A stretch of DNA of 22,189 nt from JAFGDH01 sp964447525 (GTDB lineage: Archaea; Aenigmatarchaeota; Aenigmatarchaeia; QMZP01; QMZT01), in NCBI GenBank assembly GCA_964447525.1, contig CAYUSU010000025.1, positions 1-22,189 on the forward strand, in the 5' to 3' direction. How positions within the stretch are numbered: position 1 is the first letter of the stretch; each line of letters starts with the position of its first letter. Of this stretch, positions 16,058 to 22,189 are shown one piece after another. A program made the translations under genes and the position numbers. Under the pieces are notes generated by a model. It saw nothing but the letters and a program-made list of their open reading frames with translations, had not been told where the DNA came from and ran no database searches.

Positions 16058-16975
16058 TCACTGGCCTCCCTGATTACCAGTTCCGCTGTTATTGCTCTGG
16101 TTTCCATTCATTCCGGCATTAGACGTCACAGCGGCAGCGACTCTTTGCTTCACCCTCGCAGTAACTGCTTTGATCCATGCAGGTGCCTGGTTCGCAACAG
16201 TGGGTCTTTTTTCCGCAAACTTATCGTAAATACCGCCAAGTCTCTCGCATACGACATCATTCAGATTTGCTTTACATTTTTCCATAACCTGAGCTCGGCA
16301 TCCGGCATCATCCAGGTTCTCCTTGCAGTATTCGTACTTTAGTCTTTTGCACCTGTTGTCTTCCGGATTGGCTTCGCAGAAATCACTGATCCTGTTTCTG
16401 CACGTCCCGTCCGTGGGGTCGCATATGATCTGGCCTACCGCCTGCATAGCCGCTCTGCATCTGACAGGATTGTTCTTGCAATATTCGTGTATCTTGGATG
16501 CCGCTTCCATTGCTCTTTCCACCCTCGGAACCTGAATAACGTAGGCATTAAACATCCTCCCACTCAACGAAAGCGTGCCAGCCCATATTTCCGTATCACC
16601 TTTCGGATAAGAATCGAGGGAAATGGAACCCACATTTTCTCCATCAGCGTCATAAAGTCTCGCAGAAGACGAACCGTTCCCTATGACTACCTCTCTCAAC
16701 CTGTATTTGTTCTCCCCGAGATAGAGAACACCTGTCATGACCTCGGCGGAATCGTCGAGCAGGCCTACCTTTATCCCGGCTATCCCTATTTTGAGAAGCT
16801 CGAAATCCATCGGGTCGGAATCCGAGATTGCCAAACCGTTCCCGAAAACTCCCATCCTGTGAATTCTTATCTGGTTATTTGCGCTTATCAACGATGGTTG
16901 CTGCGCCGATACGCCGGAAACCGCTATCATTCCTAACACAAATAAAACCAGAGAAACTGCAAATATTTTTTTCAT
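16058..16975 (-). CDS. Secreted protein with five paired-cysteine helical repeats (305 aa)
   Basis: A signal peptide (KK, hydrophobic core, VSAQQ) has likely cleavage after residue 24. A beta-rich domain (about 27-150) contains MTGVLYLGENKYRLREVVIG. Then come ten Cys in five C-x(6-8)-C repeats: 166/173, 185/192, 200/209, 217/226 and 234/243. The last three have a regular 17-residue period of the form C-[KE]-x-N-x5-C. The C-terminus is Asn/Gly/Ser-rich with no TM. GGAGGT lies 8 nt before the ATG (16984-16989). The Cys pairs probably form disulfide-linked helical hairpins outside the cell. It heads an operon with the lipoprotein. The exact role is unknown. Confidence 0.82.
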   Translation of the reverse strand: MKKIFAVSLVLFVLGMIAVSGVSAQQPSLISANNQIRIHRMGVFGNGLAISDSDPMDFELLKIGIAGIKVGLLDDSAEVMTGVLYLGENKYRLREVVIGNGSSSARLYDADGENVGSISLDSYPKGDTEIWAGTLSLSGRMFNAYVIQVPRVERAMEAASKIHEYCKNNPVRCRAAMQAVGQIICDPTDGTCRNRISDFCEANPEDNRCKRLKYEYCKENLDDAGCRAQVMEKCKANLNDVVCERLGGIYDKFAEKRPTVANQAPAWIKAVTARVKQRVAAAVTSNAGMNGNQSNNSGTGNQGGQ

Positions 16976-17033
16976 TCAACCATACCTCCTTCTGTAGCTG
17001 TTTTGATCACCATATGAATAATAATAGTTACAG

Positions 17034-17046
17034 CTTATACAAAAAA
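17034..17046 (-). promoter_or_regulatory. Possible TATA box for the secreted-protein/lipoprotein operon
   Basis: On the minus strand CTTTTTTGTATAAG-like sequence lies about 60 nt before the start, leaving room for a short leader with the SD. Weak. Confidence 0.3.
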
Positions 17047-17130
17047 GTTTTCATAAAATTAAAATCGAAACAATAAAGAAAATAAAGGGGGAGGAACGGT
17101 TTATTTCTTTTCTTCCTCGTTAAATCGGAT

Positions 17131-17159
17131 GATGACTTTTCTCTTAATTTTTAGTCATC
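17131..17159 (-). terminator. Inverted repeat after S6e
   Basis: GATGACT (17131-17137) and AGTCATC (17153-17159) form a 7-bp stem with a 15-nt A/T-rich loop, starting 2 nt after the S6e stop codon. T-rich runs follow further downstream on the minus strand. Likely a 3'-end structure of the S6e mRNA. Confidence 0.4.
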
Positions 17160-17161
17160 TT

Positions 17162-17791
17162 TCAAGTCTTGGCTTCAGCGGTTTCTTCTTTTGGTTCTGC
17201 AGGAGCTTCCTCTTTAGGTACTTCAACTGGTTTTTCTTTTTTAGGTTCTTCTGCCGGTTTTTCTTCAGCTTTTGGTTTCTCTTTCGGCGCCTCTTTCACA
17301 GGTTCCTCTTTTTTCTCTTCAGCTTTTGGTTCTTTTTTAGGAACTTCGGATGGTTTTGCTTCAACCTTCGGTGCATCGGAAGCTTTTGCTTCGGTTGATT
17401 CCTCTTTTGGCGCCTCTTTCTTTCCGAGAAGCTCTTCTACCGCTTTCTTTCCATAAGTGACGATCTTCGTGTTTATCTGGGCAATGTCAGAAGCTATCAC
17501 GTTTCCGCGAACAGATTTCCTTCTTCTCTCGCCCTTTTTCTTAGGATTGAATCCCGGTCCGCCCGTCAGAATAACTTTCTTCCTGGTTGAACCCTGAATG
17601 CTCTGATTCATCGGGAAACCCTGTTTGTCGGATCCTCCGGTTATCTCTACTTCATAACCTGAAAGCCCGAGAAAATCGCCTTTCACTTTGTCTCTTATTT
17701 TCTTTCCGATCAGTCCGGATTCTTTCTGAGAAACCTCTTTCTGATAAGATTTCTTGGTCTTTGGATCTGATACCACTATTTTAAAAGTCAT
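17162..17791 (-). CDS. rps6e: Ribosomal protein S6e with long acidic/basic C-terminal extension
   Basis: The core (about residues 1-125) is S6e of the small ribosomal subunit: FKIVVSDPKTKKSYQKEV, IGKKIRDKVKGDFLGLSGYE, ITGGSDKQGFPM, and GFNPKKKGERRRKSVRGNVI with DIAQIN. The start is taken as the ATG at 17791, six bases behind GGAGGTG. The frame is open a little further upstream but would include the SD. The last 80 or so residues are a low-complexity Lys/Glu/Pro/Ala tail (repeats like KPKAEEKPAEEPKKE), well beyond the usual archaeal length of about 125-130 residues. Confidence 0.95.
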   Translation of the reverse strand: MTFKIVVSDPKTKKSYQKEVSQKESGLIGKKIRDKVKGDFLGLSGYEVEITGGSDKQGFPMNQSIQGSTRKKVILTGGPGFNPKKKGERRRKSVRGNVIASDIAQINTKIVTYGKKAVEELLGKKEAPKEESTEAKASDAPKVEAKPSEVPKKEPKAEEKKEEPVKEAPKEKPKAEEKPAEEPKKEKPVEVPKEEAPAEPKEETAEAKT

Positions 17792-17870
17792 TTCATACAC
17801 CTCCTCAGTCATTCCCTTTAAGGGATTTTCCGAGTTTAATTGTTCAATTTACGTTAGTAACATTTAAATC

Positions 17871-17878
17871 TTTATATA
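17871..17878 (-). promoter_or_regulatory. TATA box of S6e overlapping the stop codon of the COG2426 gene
   Basis: On the minus strand TATATAAA includes the TAA stop of the upstream gene. It lies about 80 nt before the S6e start, leaving room for a leader of about 55 nt with the SD. Confidence 0.45.
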
Positions 17879-18336
17879 CCTTTTGCAAAGGTCAATCCGG
17901 TCAGAACACCCAAACTCAGGGAAGTAACAATACAAGTTGCTATCAAAACCCCCAAACATATCGCCAAGAATGATCTTTTCCATTCCAAGCCAAGCAACCA
18001 AGCAATCCCGGTTCCTGTCCAGACTCCTGTGACAGGCAGGGGTATTCCCACAAAAATAACCAATCCGAAAATGCCATATTTACCCACGTATTTTAATCCC
18101 TTCTTGTGTATGCGGTCTATGATTTTCCTAAACCATCCAAATCTCCTGAAGAAGTGGTCATAAAAAATAGTCAGACCGAAATAAATGGGGAAGAATACCA
18201 GACAATTAACAACGAAAACCACCGGAACGAGCACTTCGACTGGTAGTCCTAGTGCTAGCCCAATGGGGATTGCTCCCCTCAGTTCGACTATCGGGCTCAT
18301 TGTCGTTAAGAATACTATAAGCAGTTCCGTCAGCAT
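17872..18336 (-). CDS. COG2426 family small membrane protein (putative small multidrug export protein)
   Basis: A 154-aa integral membrane protein. The family signature SPIVELRGAIPIGLALGLP lies near the N-terminus, and IFVGIPLPVTGVWTGTGIAW forms the second re-entrant-like loop. These loops resemble those of the VTT/DedA group. About four hydrophobic segments surround a basic loop (RRFGWFRKIIDRIHKKG). The export function is only the historical family name; the substrate is unknown. A TTTAAATT box (18360-18367) 27 nt upstream suggests a leaderless transcript. Confidence 0.85.
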   Translation of the reverse strand: MLTELLIVFLTTMSPIVELRGAIPIGLALGLPVEVLVPVVFVVNCLVFFPIYFGLTIFYDHFFRRFGWFRKIIDRIHKKGLKYVGKYGIFGLVIFVGIPLPVTGVWTGTGIAWLLGLEWKRSFLAICLGVLIATCIVTSLSLGVLTGLTFAKGI

Positions 18337-18359
18337 AATTAACTTAATTGGAGAAATCG

Positions 18360-18367
18360 TTTAAATT
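18360..18367 (-). promoter_or_regulatory. TATA-like box for the COG2426 gene
   Basis: TTTAAATT-like sequence centred 27 nt before the start, in the 38-nt space after the DUF167 gene. No SD is present. Confidence 0.4.
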
Positions 18368-18374
18368 AATATAT

Positions 18375-18644
18375 TCACGCAGAAAGCACCCTTTCTAAGT
18401 CATTCCTAGACATCTCGTTCACAAAAATGACCTTTTCCTTCGACTTGAACCCCTTCAGGATCAGAATCTCTTTACCAAGGACCTTTTTCAGTTCCTTGAC
18501 GATCTCTGTGTTGGCCTTCCCCTGCACAGGAGGGGATTTCACTTCAACGAGAATATGATCACCTTTCTTCGAAATGAGGAATTTTTTGGATTTTGTCTTG
18601 ATTTTTGCATGAAAAATGATCCCATCAGTGGTTTCTTCAATCAT
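18375..18644 (-). CDS. DUF167/YggU family protein
   Basis: An 89-aa protein of the UPF0235 family. Signatures are KTKSKKFLISKKGDHILVEV, the diagnostic SPPVQGKANTEIVKEL, and LKGFKSKEKVIFV. These small alpha/beta proteins are widespread and have no settled function. Length fits the family. It is transcribed divergently from the E1-like gene with only 32 nt between the two starts. Confidence 0.88.
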   Translation of the reverse strand: MIEETTDGIIFHAKIKTKSKKFLISKKGDHILVEVKSPPVQGKANTEIVKELKKVLGKEILILKGFKSKEKVIFVNEMSRNDLERVLSA

Positions 18645-18676
18645 ACTATTTATTGTTTAGTGTATTAGTAAAAGGT
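18645..18676. promoter_or_regulatory. 32-nt bidirectional promoter
   Basis: The spacer between the divergent starts (ATG 18644 minus, ATG 18677 plus) is AT-rich. It contains CTATTTATTG about 25 nt before the plus start and, on the other strand, TAAACAATAAATAG next to the minus start. Each TATA element would lie within the other gene's first transcribed bases, so both cannot easily be used at once. Confidence 0.35.
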
Positions 18677-19405
18677 ATGGATTCAGAATTTTACTCCAGA
18701 CAGATAGACGTGTTGGGGGAAGAGGGGCAAAGAAAAATATCAAAAGCAAAAGTTTCGATAGTTGGGGCGGGCGGTCTCGGATCATTCGTATCATCCCAGC
18801 TTGTCAGACTTGGGATAGGAACCATAAGACTGATAGACAGCGATCGCGTCGAAAAGTCCAATTTACACAGGACCGCGTTTTTCGAGACAAGGGACATAGA
18901 CCGTCCAAAGGTCAGGGTTACAGAACTCAGGCTGGGAAGTGTAAACCCGAGTTCGAGAATAGAAACGTTCAAAGACAGACTATGCGAGGATAATGTGGAC
19001 ATACTCAACGCCTCTGATATAGTGATAGACTGTACGGATAACATGGAAACAAGATTCGTCATAAATGATTTCTGCACGAAAAACGATATCCCTTGGATTT
19101 ATGCATCCGTCTCAGGAACAAGCGGTTTATCTTCCACTTTTAAAGCAGGAGGGAAACCTTGCCTGAAATGCTTGTATCCAAACATAAAAAGCAATGACGA
19201 GATGGTCTCCAAGAAGGAAGGCATACTTCCTCCGATAGTTCCCGCCCTTGCATCATGGCAAGTCATGGAATGCATCAAGATAATCACAGGGATAGGGGAG
19301 CCCAACCATGAAAAGCTTCTCAAGGTGGATATGAAGGATTCCAAATTCGAATTCATCCAGGTCAATCCCAATCCCATGTGCAAGACATGTGTCGGCGATG
19401 AGTAA
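18677..19405 (+). CDS. ThiF/MoeB/HesA-type E1-like adenylyltransferase
   Basis: A 242-aa Rossmann-fold enzyme expected to use ATP to adenylate the C-terminus of a ubiquitin-like sulfur carrier. Visible features: YSRQI near the N-terminus, nucleotide loop VGAGGLGS (29-36), IDSDRVEKSNLHR (53-65), DIVIDCTDNMETR, and two zinc-type pairs, CLKC (162-165) and CKTC (235-238). The loop where MoeB and ThiF relatives often carry a transfer Cys reads NDEMVSKKEGILPP, with no Cys. The start ATG 18677 fits a TATA-like element 25 nt upstream. Its last 8 nt overlap thiI, so both probably serve one sulfur-transfer pathway; the carrier protein is not in view. Confidence 0.9.
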   Translation: MDSEFYSRQIDVLGEEGQRKISKAKVSIVGAGGLGSFVSSQLVRLGIGTIRLIDSDRVEKSNLHRTAFFETRDIDRPKVRVTELRLGSVNPSSRIETFKDRLCEDNVDILNASDIVIDCTDNMETRFVINDFCTKNDIPWIYASVSGTSGLSSTFKAGGKPCLKCLYPNIKSNDEMVSKKEGILPPIVPALASWQVMECIKIITGIGEPNHEKLLKVDMKDSKFEFIQVNPNPMCKTCVGDE

Positions 19406-20537
19406 GATACTTATCAAATATGGGGAACTTTGGCTGAAATCGGAACCCGTGAAAAGAAAATTCATACAGACACTGCGGGACAACATCAAGAAAAAACTAA
19501 AAGAGGATTCCATAGATTTCGAGATCACCAGAGAAAGGGATTATCTCGTTCTTAACACGTCCAAACCGTCAAAGGCAACGGGGTCATTGAAAAAGGTTTT
19601 CGGTATATCTTGGTTTTCTACCGTTAACGAAGTCACGTCGGGTATGAAATCGATAGAAAAACAGGTATTGAAAATCGCCAAATCAATCGGAAAAAACGAG
19701 AGTTTCGCCGTCCGCGCTTCCAGAGCAGACAAGTCCTTCCCCCACACCAGCATGGAAATAGAGAACATTTTAGGAAAGGGGATCGATAGAAAGGTAGATC
19801 TCTCCAATCCTGACCACACGATACACATCGAGGTAAAGAAAGGCAAATCATATGTTTATTCGGAAAAGACGGAGGGAGCGGGAGGCCTTCCGTTGGGGGT
19901 TTCCGGCAAGATACTCTGCCTGATGTCCGGAGGCATGGATTCCCCTGTCGCGGCGTGGCTGATGATGAAAAGGGGATGCTACCCCGTATTCGTTTATTTC
20001 TCCAGTTATCCTCTCGTCCCAAAATCGGACAAGGAAAACGTGATAAAAGTCCTTCGCGTCTTAAGGGAATACACATCCCGCCAGATAACGCTCATTGTAG
20101 TTCCTTTGCTGAAAATAACGGAAGCCGTCACAAACGCCGTGGAGGGTAAATACAAATGCGTTATTGGACGAAGAATCATGTACCGAATCTCGGAAACTCT
20201 GGCGAAGGAAACCAGAGCGAAAGCCCTTCTAACCGGGGATTCCCTCGCCCAGGTAGCAAGCCAGACCCTTGACAATATACTATCAGAAGACGATATCCTG
20301 ACAATGCCCGTACTGAAACCGCTCATCGGGCTGGACAAGACGGACATAATCAAGATCGCGGAAGAGATCGGGACTTACGACATCTCCAAGAACATCAAGA
20401 GTTCATGCCCTCTCCACACGGGGAAACCGGCCACTAAATCCACTCCGGAAAGGCTCACATGGGAAGAGAAGAACGTCAAAAAGCTCGATGTTTTGATCAG
20501 GAAAGCGATAAAGGAATCTGAAGTTATTAAGATATGA
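19398..20537 (+). CDS. thiI: tRNA 4-thiouridine synthase ThiI (no rhodanese domain)
   Basis: A 379-aa enzyme that adenylates U8 of tRNA and inserts sulfur. Parts: N-terminal ferredoxin-like region (1-60), THUMP domain (about 60-165), PP-loop ATPase from LCLMSGGMDSPVAAWL (173-188), then IGRRIMYRISETLAKE and ALLTGDSLAQVASQTLDN (276-293), and SSCPLHTG with Cys337. Cys254 (YKCVIGRR) is single; the CxxC seen at this place in methanogen ThiI, recalled as an Fe-S ligand motif, reads C-V-I-G here. There is no C-terminal rhodanese domain, so persulfide must come from elsewhere. It starts inside the end of the E1-like gene (ATGAGTAA overlap). Confidence 0.95.
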   Translation: MSKILIKYGELWLKSEPVKRKFIQTLRDNIKKKLKEDSIDFEITRERDYLVLNTSKPSKATGSLKKVFGISWFSTVNEVTSGMKSIEKQVLKIAKSIGKNESFAVRASRADKSFPHTSMEIENILGKGIDRKVDLSNPDHTIHIEVKKGKSYVYSEKTEGAGGLPLGVSGKILCLMSGGMDSPVAAWLMMKRGCYPVFVYFSSYPLVPKSDKENVIKVLRVLREYTSRQITLIVVPLLKITEAVTNAVEGKYKCVIGRRIMYRISETLAKETRAKALLTGDSLAQVASQTLDNILSEDDILTMPVLKPLIGLDKTDIIKIAEEIGTYDISKNIKSSCPLHTGKPATKSTPERLTWEEKNVKKLDVLIRKAIKESEVIKI

Positions 20538-20545
20538 TATTTATT
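20536..20545 (+). promoter_or_regulatory. TATA-like box for the NMN adenylyltransferase gene
   Basis: GATATTTATT starts at the thiI stop codon and is centred about 26 nt before ATG 20567. No SD is seen in the 29-nt spacer, so a leaderless transcript is likely. Confidence 0.45.
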
Positions 20546-20566
20546 CGGTCCCGATAAATTACTTTC

Positions 20567-21340
20567 ATGGTCTACTGCATTTTCAAGATATGCTCATCCA
20601 AGGGCGCATGGGAACTAAAACCGAAGAAGGACCTGAATATCGACCTTTTTGAGATTTCGAAGAAATTCAAGAAAGTGGATTTCAAAACAAAGGTTCTACT
20701 TTCCGTAGAGGCATACGGATCAAAGGTCAGCATCTATCCCACCGGAAAGGTTCTCGTGTTCGATGTCCAGGACGAAACCAAAGGACGAAAAATCGCTACA
20801 AAGGTTTTCAGGGCGATAGCCGGGGAATGCCAAAAAGAAGAAAGTGTCGCATTGTTCGTCGGGAGATTCCAACCATTCCATATCGGCCATCACAAGGTCT
20901 TGAAAGATATAATGAAAAAATACGACAAGATAATAGTGGTGATCGCCGGACCGGCACAGGAAGAACCCACCATAAGAGACCCTTTCACTTTCAGGGAAAG
21001 GAAAGATATGATCAGTTCTGTCTTGAAAGGAACTGGAAAGGATTACGAGATTCATTTTCTCAGCGATACGGACAACGATAAAAAATGGGTTGACGCCGTA
21101 TCGAAAATGGGGAATTTCGACGTCGCTTACACGAGAAACCCATGGACCGCACGTTGTTTGAGGCTCGCCGATATCCCGATCAAGCGGCAGAAGAACTACG
21201 AAAGGTACAAGCACTGCGGAAGGGTGATCAGGAAAAGAATAATAGAGGGAAGGGGATGGAAGGAACTCGTTCCGAAAGAAGTGCATGATTACATCATAAA
21301 GATCCGGGGGGAAGAACGAATAAAGATACTGGGAAGCTGA
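20567..21340 (+). CDS. Nicotinamide-nucleotide adenylyltransferase with N-terminal TBP-like extension
   Basis: From about residue 93 this is an archaeal NMN adenylyltransferase, which makes NAD+ from NMN and ATP. Features: nucleotidyltransferase motif GRFQPFHIGH (99-108), VIAGPAQEEPTIRDPFTFRER (126-144 region), the RNPWTARCL segment, and a C-terminal GWKELVPKEV. The place usually held by an ISGTxIR motif reads HCGRVIR (216-222). Residues 1-92 are extra: GSKVSIYPTGKVLVFDV followed by a helix resembles one half-repeat of TATA-binding protein or a related fold. The total of 257 aa is longer than the typical 170-180. The extension is inference from pattern only. Confidence 0.88.
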   Translation: MVYCIFKICSSKGAWELKPKKDLNIDLFEISKKFKKVDFKTKVLLSVEAYGSKVSIYPTGKVLVFDVQDETKGRKIATKVFRAIAGECQKEESVALFVGRFQPFHIGHHKVLKDIMKKYDKIIVVIAGPAQEEPTIRDPFTFRERKDMISSVLKGTGKDYEIHFLSDTDNDKKWVDAVSKMGNFDVAYTRNPWTARCLRLADIPIKRQKNYERYKHCGRVIRKRIIEGRGWKELVPKEVHDYIIKIRGEERIKILGS

Positions 21341-21357
21341 TTCTTGTTACAAACAGG

Positions 21358-21366
21358 GTTTAAAAA
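21358..21366 (+). promoter_or_regulatory. TATA-like box for the 115-aa gene
   Basis: GTTTAAAAA is centred about 25 nt before ATG 21387, with no SD. Confidence 0.4.
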
Positions 21367-21386
21367 ATTTTCTTCTAAAAATTAAA

Positions 21387-21734
21387 ATGGGAAAGAACGG
21401 GGATTACAGATTTTTAGCGAGTATCGTTGAACAAGATGATAATTATCTGAAAAATTATCAATCAATAGAGTACATGGTCAGAAACGCATTTTTTACCGGG
21501 TACGATAAGAGAAGGGCTCTCAGATTAAAAGCAATATCGGAAAAACTGAATTTCAACGCAGACATATGCGCGGTGGAGCACAGAACAAAATTATGGGCAG
21601 CGATAAGAAATACTGAAACGGATGAAATTTTTCTAGTTCGCTCATATGATGCAAGGGACTTCAAAGAGGAAAAACCTCTCACGACGAAAGAAAAAAGAAG
21701 ATGGAAATATTTCAAATTCGCTGCGATGATTTAA
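21387..21734 (+). CDS. Hypothetical basic 115-aa protein
   Basis: I do not recognise it. It is soluble and rich in Arg/Lys (YDKRRALRLKAISEKL; TTKEKRRWKYFKFAAMI), with a central ADICAVEHRTKLWAAIRN then TDEIFLVRSYDARDF that may be a short beta-alpha fold. A TATA-like box supports the start. It converges with the phosphopantetheine adenylyltransferase gene; the two stop codons share the palindrome TTAA (21731-21734). Confidence 0.65.
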   Translation: MGKNGDYRFLASIVEQDDNYLKNYQSIEYMVRNAFFTGYDKRRALRLKAISEKLNFNADICAVEHRTKLWAAIRNTETDEIFLVRSYDARDFKEEKPLTTKEKRRWKYFKFAAMI

Positions 21735-22189
21735 TCAGTATTAATTAACGTCCGGTCTTTCATTGTCACGTTACCCCTTCTGTCGATATCCCCTTTCCTT
21801 ATTCTCGTGGATGACACAGGGGACCCGTCCCTCGCGAGGACTGTTTTTATCTGAATGATTTTGATTGGAGGAAGGCCGTTTTCCACGCGTTTTTCGTTGA
21901 TCTTTTCTGCATCTCGAAGAGTCTCGAGACTCACTATAATGGCTTCACAGTATTTAGGATCTTCCACCAGGCCGTCATCATAATCATGGTATAACGGAAC
22001 GATCTTATACCTTTTATCCCATCCCTTCATGTTGAGATAAGCGCGGAGATTGCTCCTTCGCTCCGAATAGTTCTTCACTTCGTTTTTCAGCCAGTCCTTG
22101 TCCTTCCCGAGATAGAAGAAATACTTGTCATGGGTAAGCCCGATCACCACGAACTTCCCGACTTCAAATGCTTTCCCGATCAGCGCCTC
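21731..22189 (-). CDS. coaD: Archaeal phosphopantetheine adenylyltransferase, 5' end outside the window
   Basis: The open frame runs to the right edge (EALIGKAFEVGKFVVIGLTHDKY), so the N-terminal nucleotide motif and start lie beyond the window. The visible 152 residues match the archaeal COG1019 type, which transfers AMP to 4'-phosphopantetheine to form dephospho-CoA. Features: VVIGLTHD, YCEAIIVSLETLRDAEKINE, GLPPIKIIQIKTVLARDG, and the diagnostic PVSSTRIRKGDIDRRG near the C-terminus. A GTG inside the family core (22150) can start a frame but is not the real start. Confidence 0.9.
   Translation of the reverse strand, partial: EALIGKAFEVGKFVVIGLTHDKYFFYLGKDKDWLKNEVKNYSERRSNLRAYLNMKGWDKRYKIVPLYHDYDDGLVEDPKYCEAIIVSLETLRDAEKINEKRVENGLPPIKIIQIKTVLARDGSPVSSTRIRKGDIDRRGNVTMKDRTLINTD

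Noticed and set aside
17129..17135. ATGATGA resembling the C box of a C/D guide RNA
   Set aside because: No CTGA D box or second C'/D' pair follows within a suitable distance, and the bases belong to the S6e 3' hairpin.
17129..17456. Two plus-strand open frames (Phe-rich and Ser/Ala/Gly-rich) opposite S6e
   Set aside because: They are antisense products of the Lys/Glu/Pro/Ala tail of S6e, with no SD or TATA and biased composition.
1..22189. CRISPR array, insertion sequence or transposase
   Set aside because: No regularly spaced direct repeats and no transposase or recombinase motif were seen on either strand; the only repeats are intragenic Cys-rich modules and the rnp3 ghost.

Overview
The window is archaeal. 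It encodes RNase P protein Rpp30, ribosomal protein S6e, archaeal-type NMN and pantetheine-phosphate adenylyltransferases, THUMP/PP-loop ThiI and a COG2426 membrane protein. Many genes have a TATA-like box about 23-27 nt before the start codon (leaderless mRNAs), while several operon genes have strong GGAGGTGAT-type Shine-Dalgarno sites. Cysteine-rich secreted proteins with MopE-type motifs, and Cx8C helical repeats, are common in my recollection in DPANN-type archaea. That placement is inference; no rRNA or other decisive marker is present.

Region 1 (1-9501) is a cell-surface locus. It opens with a tRNA-like T-arm and 3' end (about 33-57) whose last base lies one nucleotide before the start codon of a giant cysteine-rich ORF (59-7651, 2530 aa). 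This ORF looks like two secreted proteins joined in frame. Protein 1 has a signal peptide, a Cys-rich region with MopE-type repeats, a VWA domain with MIDAS, an Ig-like domain and a C-terminal TM with Lys-rich tail. A second signal peptide follows at once (Met at 4706), then a second Cys-rich region colinear with the first, then Ig-like, lamin-tail, FN3-like and twin C-terminal modules. A0.3-kb AT-rich island with a small unknown ORF follows. A second secreted protein (8067-9501) carries an Ig-like domain, one MopE motif and a TSP1-like segment; it is interrupted by a 100-N assembly gap that breaks the reading frame.

Region 2 (9502-11559) holds rnp3 (Rpp30) on the minus strand, a diverged ghost copy of its 3' end just downstream, an intergenic region with small hairpins and an AT-rich promoter, a small unknown ORF and pcm (protein-L-isoaspartate methyltransferase).

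Region 3 (11550-15807) is a minus-strand operon of three tandem paralogous TPR-like proteins, the first apparently starting at TTG behind a perfect SD, and a divergently transcribed unknown 257-aa protein.

Region 4 (15827-17791) has a minus-strand operon of a secreted protein with five Cx6-8C repeats and a small lipoprotein, preceded by S6e, which carries a long K/E/P/A-rich tail.

Region 5 (17872-22189) is housekeeping: a COG2426 membrane protein, a DUF167 protein, a ThiF/MoeB-like E1 overlapping thiI, an NMN adenylyltransferase with an extra N-terminal TBP-like segment, an unknown 115-aa protein and the truncated archaeal phosphopantetheine adenylyltransferase at the right edge. The surface and TPR blocks are the accessory part; the rest is core metabolism and translation.
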